IMG/VR virus record: IMGVR_UViG_3300042990_000020
Coordinates: 1-24,683 of that record
Strand: one strand, 5' to 3'
Length of the DNA stretch: 24,683 bases
Source: a virus
Positions 6,347 through 12,669 of the stretch are shown piece by piece (the first letter of the stretch is position 1; the number at the start of each line of letters is the position of its first letter). The notes below the pieces were generated by a model. The model worked only from the letters and a program-made list of their open reading frames with translations, was not told where the DNA came from and searched no databases. The position numbers and the translations under genes were made by a program.

Positions 6347-6571
6347 ATGGCAAAGAATAAAAATAAAAAAACCACTTTTAAAAAGAAGGCTGCGCCTAAA
6401 AAGAAACCAGCCCCAAAGAAAGTTCCACCGAAGAAAAAGGTTTATTTGAAAAAGAAAGAAACACCCATCATCCCACTTCCCGAAATTGTAGAACCAATTC
6501 CCGAAATAATTCAAGACCAAATCCCACCACCCAACGATACAACAACATCACGTAAACTACCGCTAACCTAA
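6347..6571 (+). CDS. Lys/Pro-rich basic protein (74 aa), 3' end in the TnpB element
   Basis: The first half is histone H1-tail-like (TTFKKKAAPKKKPAPKKVPP then KKK), the second half proline/acidic (PLPEIVEPIPEIIQDQIPPP). Disordered; the basic half probably binds DNA, the Pro-rich tail could bind protein, both inferred from composition. The stop codon TAA at 6569-6571 lies in the loop of the right-end hairpin of the TnpB element, so the last residues may be supplied by the inserted element and the native C-terminus lost. A TACCTTTA box 19 nt upstream could be its -7. Confidence 0.6.
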   Translation: MAKNKNKKTTFKKKAAPKKKPAPKKVPPKKKVYLKKKETPIIPLPEIVEPIPEIIQDQIPPPNDTTTSRKLPLT

Positions 6572-6582
6572 AGGTATAGCGG
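6560..6582. repeat. Right-end hairpin of the TnpB element
   Basis: CCGCTAACCT, AA loop, AGGT, bulged A, TAGCGG: 10 paired bases in 23 nt. It lies 9 nt beyond the tnpB stop codon, where IS200/IS605-type elements carry their right-end hairpin. It matches the left-end core (7728-7750) at 18 of 23 positions, with the changes mostly compensatory. Confidence 0.75.
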
Positions 6583-6591
6583 CTTTAAATC

Positions 6592-7677
6592 TCAATAATG
6601 CAAAGCACAGCTAAACATATCGGACTTTTCGGGCAGGCCTACGGATGCCCCAAGTGTAGCTATATTCTTGGCCGCATTAATATCGGCATCAAACACAGCA
6701 ACACAGTTTGTACATTCAAATACTTTCCCTTTTCGATTTCCAACGTGATGGCAAACGTGGCATGTCTTACTGGTATATCGTGGATCAATCAGCACGACAG
6801 GAATGCCAGCCAAATTAGCCTTGTATTGAATGTAATTACGAAGCTGATTAAAAGACCATTTACCTACACGACTTCTAAACTTTTTTCCTTTTTTCAAAGA
6901 AGAAAAACGGACGCCTTTCAAGTCTTCCAAAGAAATACCCTTTCTTTCTGCAACAGCAATGGCAACAATTTGTTTAGCAATCGTGTGGTTAATAATCGAG
7001 GTCGTAGTACGCTCCCTGCCGGAAAGCCTTTTCAAGAGTTTTTTAGAACCTCTTGTGCGTTTGCTTTGAACAGAACTACGAACTTTTTGTCTTTTTTCTC
7101 TATAGGTAGTAAGTTTTTTAGAACAAAATTCTTTACCATTACTAAGCGTTGCAATGGAAACGAGGCCAAAGTCAACACCAATAAAACTCTCAATATCCTT
7201 AATAGCTTCATCGGGTACATCAACGGTTTGAAAAAGGTAGTACTTGCCTTTCTTAAAAACCAAATCTGCCTCACCTTTAATGTATGGAAGATAATTTCTG
7301 TTATGGCATACAAATGGAATTTTCAATCTGCCAATAACAGACCAGATAGAAACGGTGTCGTTTGGTCTGTAAGTGAGAATACGGCTATCATAAGTAATGC
7401 CGCCAAGCGGTTTAAAGGTTCGCTTTGTTTTTTTATCCAATTTATAAGCGTCGGCAACCTTAGAAATACAACGAATCAAAACTTGTGCGCTGAGATTAGA
7501 AGAAGTTTTAAATTTATGGTAAACTTCCTTATGCAGCTTAAATTGATTGAATATTTTCAACTGCCACGCCGTTTCCGAAATACTATTGCAAACAGTATTT
7601 GCCTCTTTAATCGTTTGGAGCAAACCTTTCGCTTGTTCATCCGTTGGCAACAACTTTATTTTCAATGTCAATTTCAC
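6592..7677 (-). CDS. tnpB: TnpB RNA-guided endonuclease
   Basis: Start set at GTG 7677 (VKLTLKIKLLPTDEQAKGLL matches the family N-terminus; TTG 7695 is an alternative). With numbering from 7695, the RuvC catalytic residues are all present: D175 in IGVDFGLVS, E257 in ISLEDLKG, and the DADINAAKNI motif at 336-345. Between the last two lies the zinc ribbon C312-x2-C315 ... C328-x2-C331. TnpB is the RNA-guided nuclease ancestral to Cas12, which uses an omega RNA from the element's right end. Length and motifs suggest an intact protein. A long open frame on the opposite strand is a shadow. Confidence 0.9.
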   Translation of the reverse strand: MKLTLKIKLLPTDEQAKGLLQTIKEANTVCNSISETAWQLKIFNQFKLHKEVYHKFKTSSNLSAQVLIRCISKVADAYKLDKKTKRTFKPLGGITYDSRILTYRPNDTVSIWSVIGRLKIPFVCHNRNYLPYIKGEADLVFKKGKYYLFQTVDVPDEAIKDIESFIGVDFGLVSIATLSNGKEFCSKKLTTYREKRQKVRSSVQSKRTRGSKKLLKRLSGRERTTTSIINHTIAKQIVAIAVAERKGISLEDLKGVRFSSLKKGKKFRSRVGKWSFNQLRNYIQYKANLAGIPVVLIDPRYTSKTCHVCHHVGNRKGKVFECTNCVAVFDADINAAKNIATLGASVGLPEKSDMFSCALHY

Positions 7678-7717
7678 CAAACAAACATAATTCAATTATT
7701 TGAAATAACAAAGGACT

Positions 7718-7760
7718 GGCAATTCCTCCGCTTGCCTAAAGGCGAAGCGGTTTCCTTGCC
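7718..7760. repeat. Left-end hairpin of the TnpB element
   Basis: Outer arms GGCAA (7718-7722) and TTGCC (7756-7760) enclose a 23-nt core (7728-7750) in which CCGCTT pairs with AAGCGG and GCC with GGC around a TAAA loop. The core is the partner of the right-end hairpin at 6560-6582. It lies 41 nt upstream of the tnpB start. Confidence 0.75.
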
Positions 7761-7803
7761 ATAGATATATGAAGAAAATCATCAAAATTAAAAACTACTT
7801 ACC

Positions 7804-7971
7804 ATGAATATTTTCATAATCTTCCTATTGCTGTTTGCTTTTGTACTTCTAATTTTGGTTCTTCTCAATGTTCCAGTCAGCCAAAAAATTATCAATGTAT
7901 TATTCCTCATCTTGCTTATTTTGATATTAGCAAGTAATGGCGGGTTATTCGGGCATATCAGCATAAAATAA
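7804..7971 (+). CDS. Two-helix membrane peptide (55 aa)
   Basis: Starts ATG 7804. Two strongly hydrophobic segments, residues 2-22 (IFIIFLLLFAFVLLILVL) and 30-43 (NVLFLILLILILA), are joined by a short polar turn (NVPVSQKI). Short hydrophilic tail GHISIK. Size and hairpin topology fit a small holin-like or other phage inner-membrane protein, but there is no lysis enzyme next to it. The gene lies just outside the TnpB left end, so its original promoter may have been displaced by the insertion. Confidence 0.65.
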   Translation: MNIFIIFLLLFAFVLLILVLLNVPVSQKIINVLFLILLILILASNGGLFGHISIK

Positions 7972-8126
7972 TTCCACTTTGTAAATCAAAGGTCTTTTCA
8001 AAAAAAAGAAGTCGGGGAATGTAGAAACACCCTGACTTTCCCGGCTACCCTATTAGCTTTGCTTAATCCACATTGGAAGTTGGTAGCCTCATTAACCAAC
8101 TCAATAAAAACCATGAAAACACTATC
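7972..8126 (+). ncRNA. Structured non-coding region (element B)
   Basis: AGTCGGGGAA (8010-8019) can pair with TTTCCCGGCT (8037-8046), or GTCGGGG (8011-8017) with CCCTGAC (8030-8036); these foldings exclude each other. A second hairpin GTTGGT, loop AGCCTCATTA, ACCAAC (8079-8100) shares loop and stem with that of element A (4433-4451), with a compensatory T-A for C-G change. A 5-codon ORF (MKTLS) follows at 8113. Probably an RNA or DNA structural element; no terminator T-run is present. Confidence 0.4.
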
Positions 8127-8453
8127 TTAATACTTTAAGGTAAGAAGTTTAACTGCATTCATTTGTGCATTCAGGATTTCTCCAATAGTGTGATGATACA
8201 ATACGTTTTTAAGTTCAGTGATTTCATTGTTCTGGTAGTCGGCATAAACGAGGTCTGCAAGTTCGGCACAAAGCCTTTTTGCTTTATCTACTCCGCTATC
8301 GTTCGACGGGTTGAATGTTAATCCAACAAGCCGTTGCCCAAATGTTAATGTCAACTGCGGCGCAGGTGTTTTTGTCGCTGACACATCAGAAAGCGCTTGT
8401 TTCATTGCTTCGTTTGTAGCCTCCGAAGAAAAGGCATCTCTTGATTCCGGCAT
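8127..8453 (-). CDS. Acb2/Tad1-hairpin-like candidate cyclic-nucleotide sponge
   Basis: 108 aa. Residues 38-52 read FGQRLVGLTFNPSND and the C-terminus QMNAVKLLTLKY, bracketing a helical hairpin (VDKAKRLCAELADLV ...). A GxxxVGLxFNPS entry, an AE-rich helix and a final QMxAVKxxT helix are, as I recall them, the signature of small phage proteins grouped as Acb2/Tad1 hairpin domain proteins. Characterised members sequester cyclic oligonucleotide or gcADPR signals of CBASS and Thoeris defence. The first 34 residues are low complexity (SEATNEAMKQALSDVSATK). It is last in a leftward accessory operon. The family call rests on memory of the motif, so it is probable, not certain; ligand is unknown. Confidence 0.55.
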   Translation of the reverse strand: MPESRDAFSSEATNEAMKQALSDVSATKTPAPQLTLTFGQRLVGLTFNPSNDSGVDKAKRLCAELADLVYADYQNNEITELKNVLYHHTIGEILNAQMNAVKLLTLKY

Positions 8454-8472
8454 AATATATAGTTTTTAATGT

Positions 8473-8763
8473 TTAAAAAAGGGGAGGGTGGAAAATCTTT
8501 TTACATTTTTTGCAAGTTACTGCGCCACCGCAAATCGGGTCGTCAATATCCTGCTGGTGTTCGTAAATTAATCTATTTCTCATTGGGGCGGTGAATGATG
8601 CCCATTGTCTGAATGTATGCCAATAAATAGTTTTCCCCGACTGAGTAAAATGAACTTCGTCACCACTCCAATCATGCTGACATTTATCGGGAATACCGTC
8701 AACGAAAGCGGTAGAACCATTTCCTAAATCAATAAAAGCACTATGGGTATTACTATCAAACAT
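8473..8763 (-). CDS. Hypothetical protein with Cys/His metal-site motifs (96 aa)
   Basis: N-terminal half is short strands (FIDLGNGSTAFVDGIPD). CQHDW at 28-32 and CKKCKKIFH at 83-91 resemble the two halves of a zinc ribbon, interrupted by about 50 residues rich in aromatics (IYWHTFRQWASF). Function unknown. It lies 19 nt upstream of the Acb2/Tad1-like gene in the same direction, and one might be part of the same accessory set. Confidence 0.65.
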   Translation of the reverse strand: MFDSNTHSAFIDLGNGSTAFVDGIPDKCQHDWSGDEVHFTQSGKTIYWHTFRQWASFTAPMRNRLIYEHQQDIDDPICGGAVTCKKCKKIFHPPLF

Positions 8764-8765
8764 AC

Positions 8766-9101
8766 TTATTTTTTATGTTTTTGTTTTCTTTGAATCCATG
8801 CACTATACTGAAGTTGTAAATATGTATTCCACAATTCAGAAAACTTACCATCATTATATTGCTTTGCTGATACATTTTCGTACATAAATAATTGGAACTG
8901 ACTTATAGAAGTATTTTTTGCGAGCGAATCAATAAAAGCATTTGTTTCCCTCTGTATCAATGCTACCGAATCTTCATGGGTTGTCTTTGTTTGCCCATAG
9001 GCTTTCCCACAACCAATCAACAACCAAAGAACAAGCACCCCCGCACATACCCCTGCAATCTTGAAGCAGATTATTCCTGAATTTTGTGAGTCTGTTATCA
9101 T
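8766..9101 (-). CDS. Putative lipoprotein (111 aa)
   Basis: Residues 11-30 form a hydrophobic signal segment ending in the lipobox LIGC (C31), so cleavage before C31 and lipid attachment are expected. The mature part is polar and helical (TKTTHEDSVALIQRETNAFI) with a basic end (WIQRKQKHKK). A small phage lipoprotein with a helical mature domain could be an outer spanin, but no inner spanin neighbour is obvious. It is 2 nt from the next gene, in a tight leftward operon. Confidence 0.65.
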   Translation of the reverse strand: MITDSQNSGIICFKIAGVCAGVLVLWLLIGCGKAYGQTKTTHEDSVALIQRETNAFIDSLAKNTSISQFQLFMYENVSAKQYNDGKFSELWNTYLQLQYSAWIQRKQKHKK

Positions 9102-9106
9102 GTTTT

Positions 9107-9325
9107 TTATTTTAAAGTTGTTACCACCGAATCTGATTTAATATTTCTACCATTGATAAGGTAGCTGTTCACACACCCGTAGTCTTTTGCTATTGTTTCA
9201 TAGGTTTTTTCTTCCACTAACCTTCCATGCAGGTAATACCGTTGGGTGATCTTACATTGGCCTGCTGGCTGTCTGCCAAAGGAAACGCAGATAAATACGA
9301 TTGCAATAATTAAAATGTATTTCAT
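9107..9325 (-). CDS. Small secreted protein (72 aa)
   Basis: Starts with a short signal peptide (KYILIIAIVFICVSFG, likely cut near residues 18-22). The mature peptide has two cysteines (C24 and C51) that could form a disulfide, and basic/tyrosine residues (ITQRYYLHGRLVEEKTYETI). Not recognised. It precedes the lipoprotein gene by 5 nt, so both probably act in the envelope. Confidence 0.6.
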   Translation of the reverse strand: MKYILIIAIVFICVSFGRQPAGQCKITQRYYLHGRLVEEKTYETIAKDYGCVNSYLINGRNIKSDSVVTTLK

Positions 9326-9383
9326 GTTATTCCTTTTTTGTGATCGTTCAATTTTATTTTATCATCGTTCTATTCTTTGAGCG

Positions 9384-9791
9384 TCAGTTTGACAAAATTC
9401 GTGACTGTAATTTCTTTTCATACTTTTTTACAATGGTACTGACGAATGTTTCCATATCTTCTTCGTTTTGGAACATAGACTTTAAAACAATTTCATCCTC
9501 TATAGAAGAAACGGAAGGAATACTCTTTTCCTCTATCTTTTCAATCATCGACTTAACATTATCGTATGCGCTAATATTTGTACTTCTGCCAACAATAGTA
9601 TATAGCGTTCGATCATGCTTTGTTATTTCATCCTGCGCCTTTTGTTTTTTATCAGTCAGTTCATCCCTTTTAGAAACAAACTGCTCCACCCCCTTCCGTA
9701 TATGATCTGGACATTTTTGGGCTTTCTTTTCTTTTAATTGTCTAACGATTTCTTTTGCCAGTAAGAAGGCTTGTTTTTGAGAGATTTTCAT
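9384..9791 (-). CDS. Coiled-coil hypothetical protein (135 aa)
   Basis: Highly charged. Residues 13-58 (EIVRQLKEKKAQK ... VSKRDELTDKKQKAQDEITK) are a probable coiled coil. The C-terminal part (EEDMETFVSTIVKKYEKKL) is also helical. No enzyme motif, signal or membrane segment. It starts a subgroup of leftward accessory genes; function unknown. Confidence 0.65.
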   Translation of the reverse strand: MKISQKQAFLLAKEIVRQLKEKKAQKCPDHIRKGVEQFVSKRDELTDKKQKAQDEITKHDRTLYTIVGRSTNISAYDNVKSMIEKIEEKSIPSVSSIEDEIVLKSMFQNEEDMETFVSTIVKKYEKKLQSRILSN

Positions 9792-9806
9792 AATTGTATT
9801 TTTTAT

Positions 9807-10412
9807 TTATTTTTCGTGAATTAAATAAGTCAATCTTTGAATTTCTATTTTGGCAATTTCCAATTCCCCCTTCAGCCTCTCCACCTCACCCAGCAGCTTA
9901 ATTCTTTCCCCTGATTCCTTTACTCGAATTGAATCTATTGAGGGTTGCCATTTTGCACCGGCTATAAATGCGTTAAATATTTCTTTTTGAATAATAAGTT
10001 TATCGTGTATCTCCCCTTCCCCATCTTGTGTATTAATAATTCCCCATGCAGATTGTTTACCCGTATACTCTTTCGCCGCACCTTCTACACCAGCCTGCTT
10101 GCCTTCATTCTCCGGGGATTGCCAGCGATTATAGTTTTCAAGTACTTCATTCAACATAGATAGCCGGGCTTGAATCCTTTCCTTTTTACCATAAAATTCT
10201 TTTTCACCTTCATAGTTTTTTATTCTTTCTTCCAACCAATTTTTAAACCGGCCTTCCCCTCCCTTTGATTGACTATAGAGAGATAGGGCGTTAGTGGCGA
10301 TACTTTTAATTTCCATTTGATATGTATGGGCATTGAACATCGGCTTGTCCCTTATCTCCTCCAGTGCTTTTACAAGAATAGATGCGGGTTGCTCCCCTTT
10401 ATTTTCTTTCAT
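9807..10412 (-). CDS. Hypothetical protein with the MKENKGEQ start cassette (201 aa)
   Basis: Starts MKENKGEQPASILVKALEEI. Mostly helical, with charged repeats, a conserved-looking FNAFIAGAKWQPSIDSI segment near residue 147 of a type seen in many small phage proteins, and a C-terminal coiled coil (GEVERLKGELEIAKIEIQRL). The first eight codons and the 7 nt before the ATG are identical to those of the 11186 gene, although the proteins are otherwise unrelated. Function unknown. Confidence 0.65.
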   Translation of the reverse strand: MKENKGEQPASILVKALEEIRDKPMFNAHTYQMEIKSIATNALSLYSQSKGGEGRFKNWLEERIKNYEGEKEFYGKKERIQARLSMLNEVLENYNRWQSPENEGKQAGVEGAAKEYTGKQSAWGIINTQDGEGEIHDKLIIQKEIFNAFIAGAKWQPSIDSIRVKESGERIKLLGEVERLKGELEIAKIEIQRLTYLIHEK

Positions 10413-10419
10413 GGTTGAA
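10390..10419. repeat. 30-bp start-region repeat, copy 1
   Basis: Identical 30 bp to 11164-11193. It spans TTCAACC, the ATG and the first codons (MKENKGEQ) of the 10412 gene. Sequence diverges immediately on both sides, so it is a discrete module and not a gene duplication. Confidence 0.85.
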
Positions 10420-10425
10420 GTATGG

Positions 10426-10938
10426 TTATTGGGTTAATAAAAACTGTGAGTTCATAATATTTAAGTCGGCTAAATTATCTACTTGAGTTATCAATTTGTC
10501 CAACACAGAATTACTTCCTATTTGTATTTTTAAAAGAATCGTATCCTTTTGTGCCTCCAATTCATTTATCTCTCTCTCAACTCTTAATTTTTCGGATTCG
10601 TATTCAGCTAAGGCGTCTTTATATGATTGCGGGATAATGAATAAATCCTCAGCCTCCACTTCGCAAATATGTTTAACAGTTTCACTGTTTTGTCTGTTCC
10701 AGCTACCGTTTTCTTTAATAAGAGAATCAGATACCCCCATTTTCAGAACAGTGTTTCTCATTTTAATCTTCAACGCTTCAATATCATTAAACTGAATTGA
10801 ATTATCGAGAAAGCAAGCTATGAGGTAATTATTTAGTGACGGTCTGCTAAGCTTCATTGTATCCTGAATCTTTGCTGACTGATTAGAGAACGTTTTATTA
10901 ACCCGCTCAACAAGAAATTTTCTTTGATCTGCATTCAT
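10426..10938 (-). CDS. Hypothetical helical protein (170 aa)
   Basis: I choose ATG 10938 (MNADQRKFLVERVNKTFSNQ) because it follows the upstream stop by 5 nt; the ATG at 11004 would overlap the upstream gene by 61 nt. The middle carries SRPSLNNYLIACFLDNSI, a helix-turn-helix-like stretch, and residues 115-150 form a charged coiled coil (YESEKLRVEREINELEAQKD). No family is recognised. Confidence 0.65.
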   Translation of the reverse strand: MNADQRKFLVERVNKTFSNQSAKIQDTMKLSRPSLNNYLIACFLDNSIQFNDIEALKIKMRNTVLKMGVSDSLIKENGSWNRQNSETVKHICEVEAEDLFIIPQSYKDALAEYESEKLRVEREINELEAQKDTILLKIQIGSNSVLDKLITQVDNLADLNIMNSQFLLTQ

Positions 10939-10943
10939 TATTT

Positions 10944-11186
10944 TTATATTTCGGTATATGAATAAAGTTTGTTTGTTTCTATCGCCATCTTGCAAAGCAT
11001 CCATCTAACTTCTTCGTTTTCAAGAGGAATATTCTTTTCCTGCATGATCTTTACTATTTTATCGTGGATTTCTAATGCATAAGCCCCAAACGTATCGCTC
11101 AGTTCAACCATGATTAAATCTAATCTCGGTGTGTCGTGTTTTGGAAACTTGTGTACTCTCTTCTGCTCCCCTTTATTTTCTTTCAT
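10944..11186 (-). CDS. Hypothetical protein with the MKENKGEQ start cassette (80 aa)
   Basis: Start at ATG 11186, where the shared cassette begins, rather than ATG 11213, which would only add a non-conserved leader inside the upstream gene. After MKENKGEQ a basic segment (KRVHKFPKHDTPRLD) is followed by two helices (ELSDTFGAYALEIHDKIVKI and a W/C-containing end). Not recognised. Confidence 0.65.
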   Translation of the reverse strand: MKENKGEQKRVHKFPKHDTPRLDLIMVELSDTFGAYALEIHDKIVKIMQEKNIPLENEEVRWMLCKMAIETNKLYSYTEI

Positions 11187-11193
11187 GGTTGAA
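11164..11193. repeat. 30-bp start-region repeat, copy 2
   Basis: Perfect match to 10390-10419, covering 7 nt of 5' leader, the ATG and codons 2-8 of the 11186 gene. The next gene upstream (ATG 11424) has a degenerate version: ATTCAA then ATGAAAGAAC and GGGGAGCAG. Confidence 0.85.
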
Positions 11194-11196
11194 TAA

Positions 11197-11424
11197 TTAT
11201 TTTCCTGTTTCATAAAATTTTATAAACCTTTCAAATTCTTTTTTAGTTAGCTTAACTTCCCCTGTTGACTCTTTACCTGTTACCTGATTAGTAATTGTAA
11301 CGCCTCCTTCATGTAACAGCATCCAGCTTTTCCGCGTGCTTACATTATCCCTTTTTAACTTACAAATCTGCTTAAAAGTATTAGCTTTCTTTGGGGTCTG
11401 CTCCCCTTGTGCTTGTTCTTTCAT
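11197..11424 (-). CDS. Hypothetical protein, degenerate cassette start (75 aa)
   Basis: Starts MKEQAQGEQTPKKANTFKQI, a variant of the MKENKGEQ N-terminus. Mostly basic and strand-rich (WMLLHEGGVTITNQVTGKE), ending KEFERFIKFYETGK. Overlaps the start region of the following gene and shares an ATGA overlap with the preceding one, so translation is coupled. No family recognised. Confidence 0.65.
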   Translation of the reverse strand: MKEQAQGEQTPKKANTFKQICKLKRDNVSTRKSWMLLHEGGVTITNQVTGKESTGEVKLTKKEFERFIKFYETGK

Positions 11425-11819
11425 TTTGAATTAGTATTATACCATTTGATGAAATCAATTACTGCAAACCACGTTGCTTCGATTAAAGTATCGGCCTCAA
11501 ATAACTGACTCGAATTAATCCTAACCATTGTTTTACCCTCTGGGGAAGTCATACCGAATGTTCTCGGATAGTAAGTATCTTGAATTGTTGCGTTTTCCCA
11601 ATCAGTCCGAATCTTACTTATTTTTTCCACTACAGGCATAAGTAATGACCAGTTTTTATGGTAAGAAAACTCTGTTTCCTTTACTGATCTCTCCCATTCG
11701 TGTTCTCCATCCTCAGCCATATACCGGCCCGACTTTACAAACCTGTTACCATGTTTGTTCCATCCATCGAATTCAGCAATAATCCCATTCCCCTCTCCCT
11801 GTGTTTTGTCGGCTGTCAT
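11421..11819 (-). CDS. Hypothetical phage protein (132 aa)
   Basis: N-terminus MTADKTQGEGNGIIAEFDGW begins with a further weak form of the GE-type start cassette. Core motifs NWSLLMPVVEKISKI and TLIEATWFAVIDFIKWYN are of a kind I recall from small Bacteroidota phage proteins; no activity is known to me. Start overlaps the stop of the upstream gene (ATGA), and its stop overlaps the next start. Confidence 0.7.
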   Translation of the reverse strand: MTADKTQGEGNGIIAEFDGWNKHGNRFVKSGRYMAEDGEHEWERSVKETEFSYHKNWSLLMPVVEKISKIRTDWENATIQDTYYPRTFGMTSPEGKTMVRINSSQLFEADTLIEATWFAVIDFIKWYNTNSK

Positions 11820-12229
11820 GGTAAAATAATTTTAAGGAATGAAGTAATCCTGCCCATTGACGGTGTTTTAAGGTATTCTGTCCAATGATTTATTTCCCCG
11901 GATGGACAATAGACAACCCCATTTTTATAAACCACCCAATGCCCGTTATTCTTTCTCCAATCGTATGTTATTTTAAGAATAGCGGTTTTTGAGAAAAAAA
12001 CATTTGATGAATTGCGGGTTAGTTTTTTATCACTTACTACTTTAAATATTTTCAAAGCAGCGTGAAGCTCTCTTGTTCTGGTTGAATGTTTATGCCCAAC
12101 TACTTTTATTACTTCTTCAATGGGGCGATTTGTAACCATAGCCACACAACATTGCCCACAAATGGATGATCCTTTCGGCTGAGTAACCATTTTAACGCCC
12201 TTAATCTCCCTGTCGGTTGTCGGCTTCAT
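11816..12229 (-). CDS. C39-like papain-fold cysteine protein
   Basis: 137 aa. QPKGSSICGQCCVAMV at residues 17-32 fits the C39 peptidase entry (Q....C G..C ..M): Q17 as oxyanion-hole residue and C24 as catalytic Cys. The histidine motif is GHWVVYKNGVVYCPSG with H97; the usual following Asp appears replaced (YCP instead of a YDP-like motif). C39-like folds cleave peptides, sometimes double-glycine leaders. M14 is an alternative start. A cysteine protease in an accessory phage operon could act on host or phage proteins; target unknown. Fold call is moderate, activity uncertain. Confidence 0.6.
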   Translation of the reverse strand: MKPTTDREIKGVKMVTQPKGSSICGQCCVAMVTNRPIEEVIKVVGHKHSTRTRELHAALKIFKVVSDKKLTRNSSNVFFSKTAILKITYDWRKNNGHWVVYKNGVVYCPSGEINHWTEYLKTPSMGRITSFLKIILP

Positions 12230-12285
12230 GATTTTGATTTTAGATAATTTTGGTAATCGGTTTCAGTAGCGGCTTTTCAAAAGGG

Positions 12286-12480
12286 CTAAGAAATCAACTT
12301 TTCCCTGAATGCTCCTGCCACCACCCCTGCCGCTGTTTTTAAGCCATTCCTTTTCTTCAAATTATAAATATGCGCTTCTACGGTTGGGGAGGCGATCTTT
12401 AATTTTTGGGCTATCCGGGGCACGTTAAAGTCATTTGCCATCATCTGAACCACTTCCTTTTCTCGTTCTGTCAATTTCAT
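12286..12480 (-). CDS. LuxR/GerE-type HTH regulator (64 aa)
   Basis: ATG 12480 gives MKLTEREKEVVQMMANDFNV then PRIAQKLKIASPTVEAHIYN: the full GerE/LuxR DNA-binding helix set (LTxREkEVvqmma, iAqkL, SxxTVeaHiyNlkkrngL) and nothing else. The longer frame to 12585 would add sequence from the upstream structured region. A -7 box (TAAATTTG) lies 34 nt upstream. A stand-alone HTH of this type is probably a phage transcription regulator of the accessory genes to its left. Confidence 0.8.
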   Translation of the reverse strand: MKLTEREKEVVQMMANDFNVPRIAQKLKIASPTVEAHIYNLKKRNGLKTAAGVVAGAFREKLIS

Positions 12481-12513
12481 ACTGCGAATATAAGGGGATT
12501 CAATTATACAATC

Positions 12514-12521
12514 CAAATTTA
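12514..12521 (-). promoter_or_regulatory. TAAATTTG -7 box upstream of the LuxR-type gene
   Basis: Perfect match to TAnnTTTG on the minus strand, about 34 nt before ATG 12480. A -33 TTTG is not evident. It follows directly after the terminator-like structure at 12529-12627, consistent with a new transcription unit starting here. Confidence 0.4.
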
Positions 12522-12528
12522 TTTTGAA

Positions 12529-12627
12529 GAAAAAAAGAAAGCCTCCGATTTCATTAATTACGCCAGTAATTTCCACCAATGCCAAAAACCCGTGACTTTG
12601 GCTGCATTGATGGTTTCTTCGGAGGCT
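12529..12627 (-). ncRNA. Multi-branched RNA structure ending in a T-tract
   Basis: On the minus strand, AGCCTCCGA (12627-12619) pairs perfectly with TCGGAGGCT (12548-12540), followed by TTCTTTTTTTC. The 70-nt interior itself folds: ATTAC/GTAAT with a 4-nt loop, and CAATG-CCAAA against TTTGG-CATTG arms with a bulge. This is a closed three-way junction with terminator tail, between the 12670 gene and the LuxR-type gene. It also contains a short start-less frame ending KVTGFWHWWKLLA. It may be a terminator with structured loop, or a riboregulator. Confidence 0.45.
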
Positions 12628-12669
12628 CTTGCTACCTCAGATTTTTACATTGTTCGGTAGCCACACAAT

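Larger units (their letters stand above)
6560..7760 (-). mobile_element. IS605-family tnpB-only element (IS1341-like)
   Basis: An autonomous tyrosine or serine transposase gene is absent; only tnpB is present between two similar subterminal hairpins in the same orientation. That is the layout of IS1341-like elements, moved in trans by a Y1 transposase. Exact ends cannot be fixed from the sequence because IS605 ends make no target duplication and the cleavage tetranucleotide is unknown; 6560-7760 is the minimum extent. The element separates the Lys/Pro-rich gene from the small membrane-protein gene. Confidence 0.75.

Noticed and set aside
6598-7764. A 388-codon open frame on the plus strand
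   Set aside because: It is the antisense shadow of the tnpB gene and covers both its end hairpins; the amino-acid pattern is unlike any protein.
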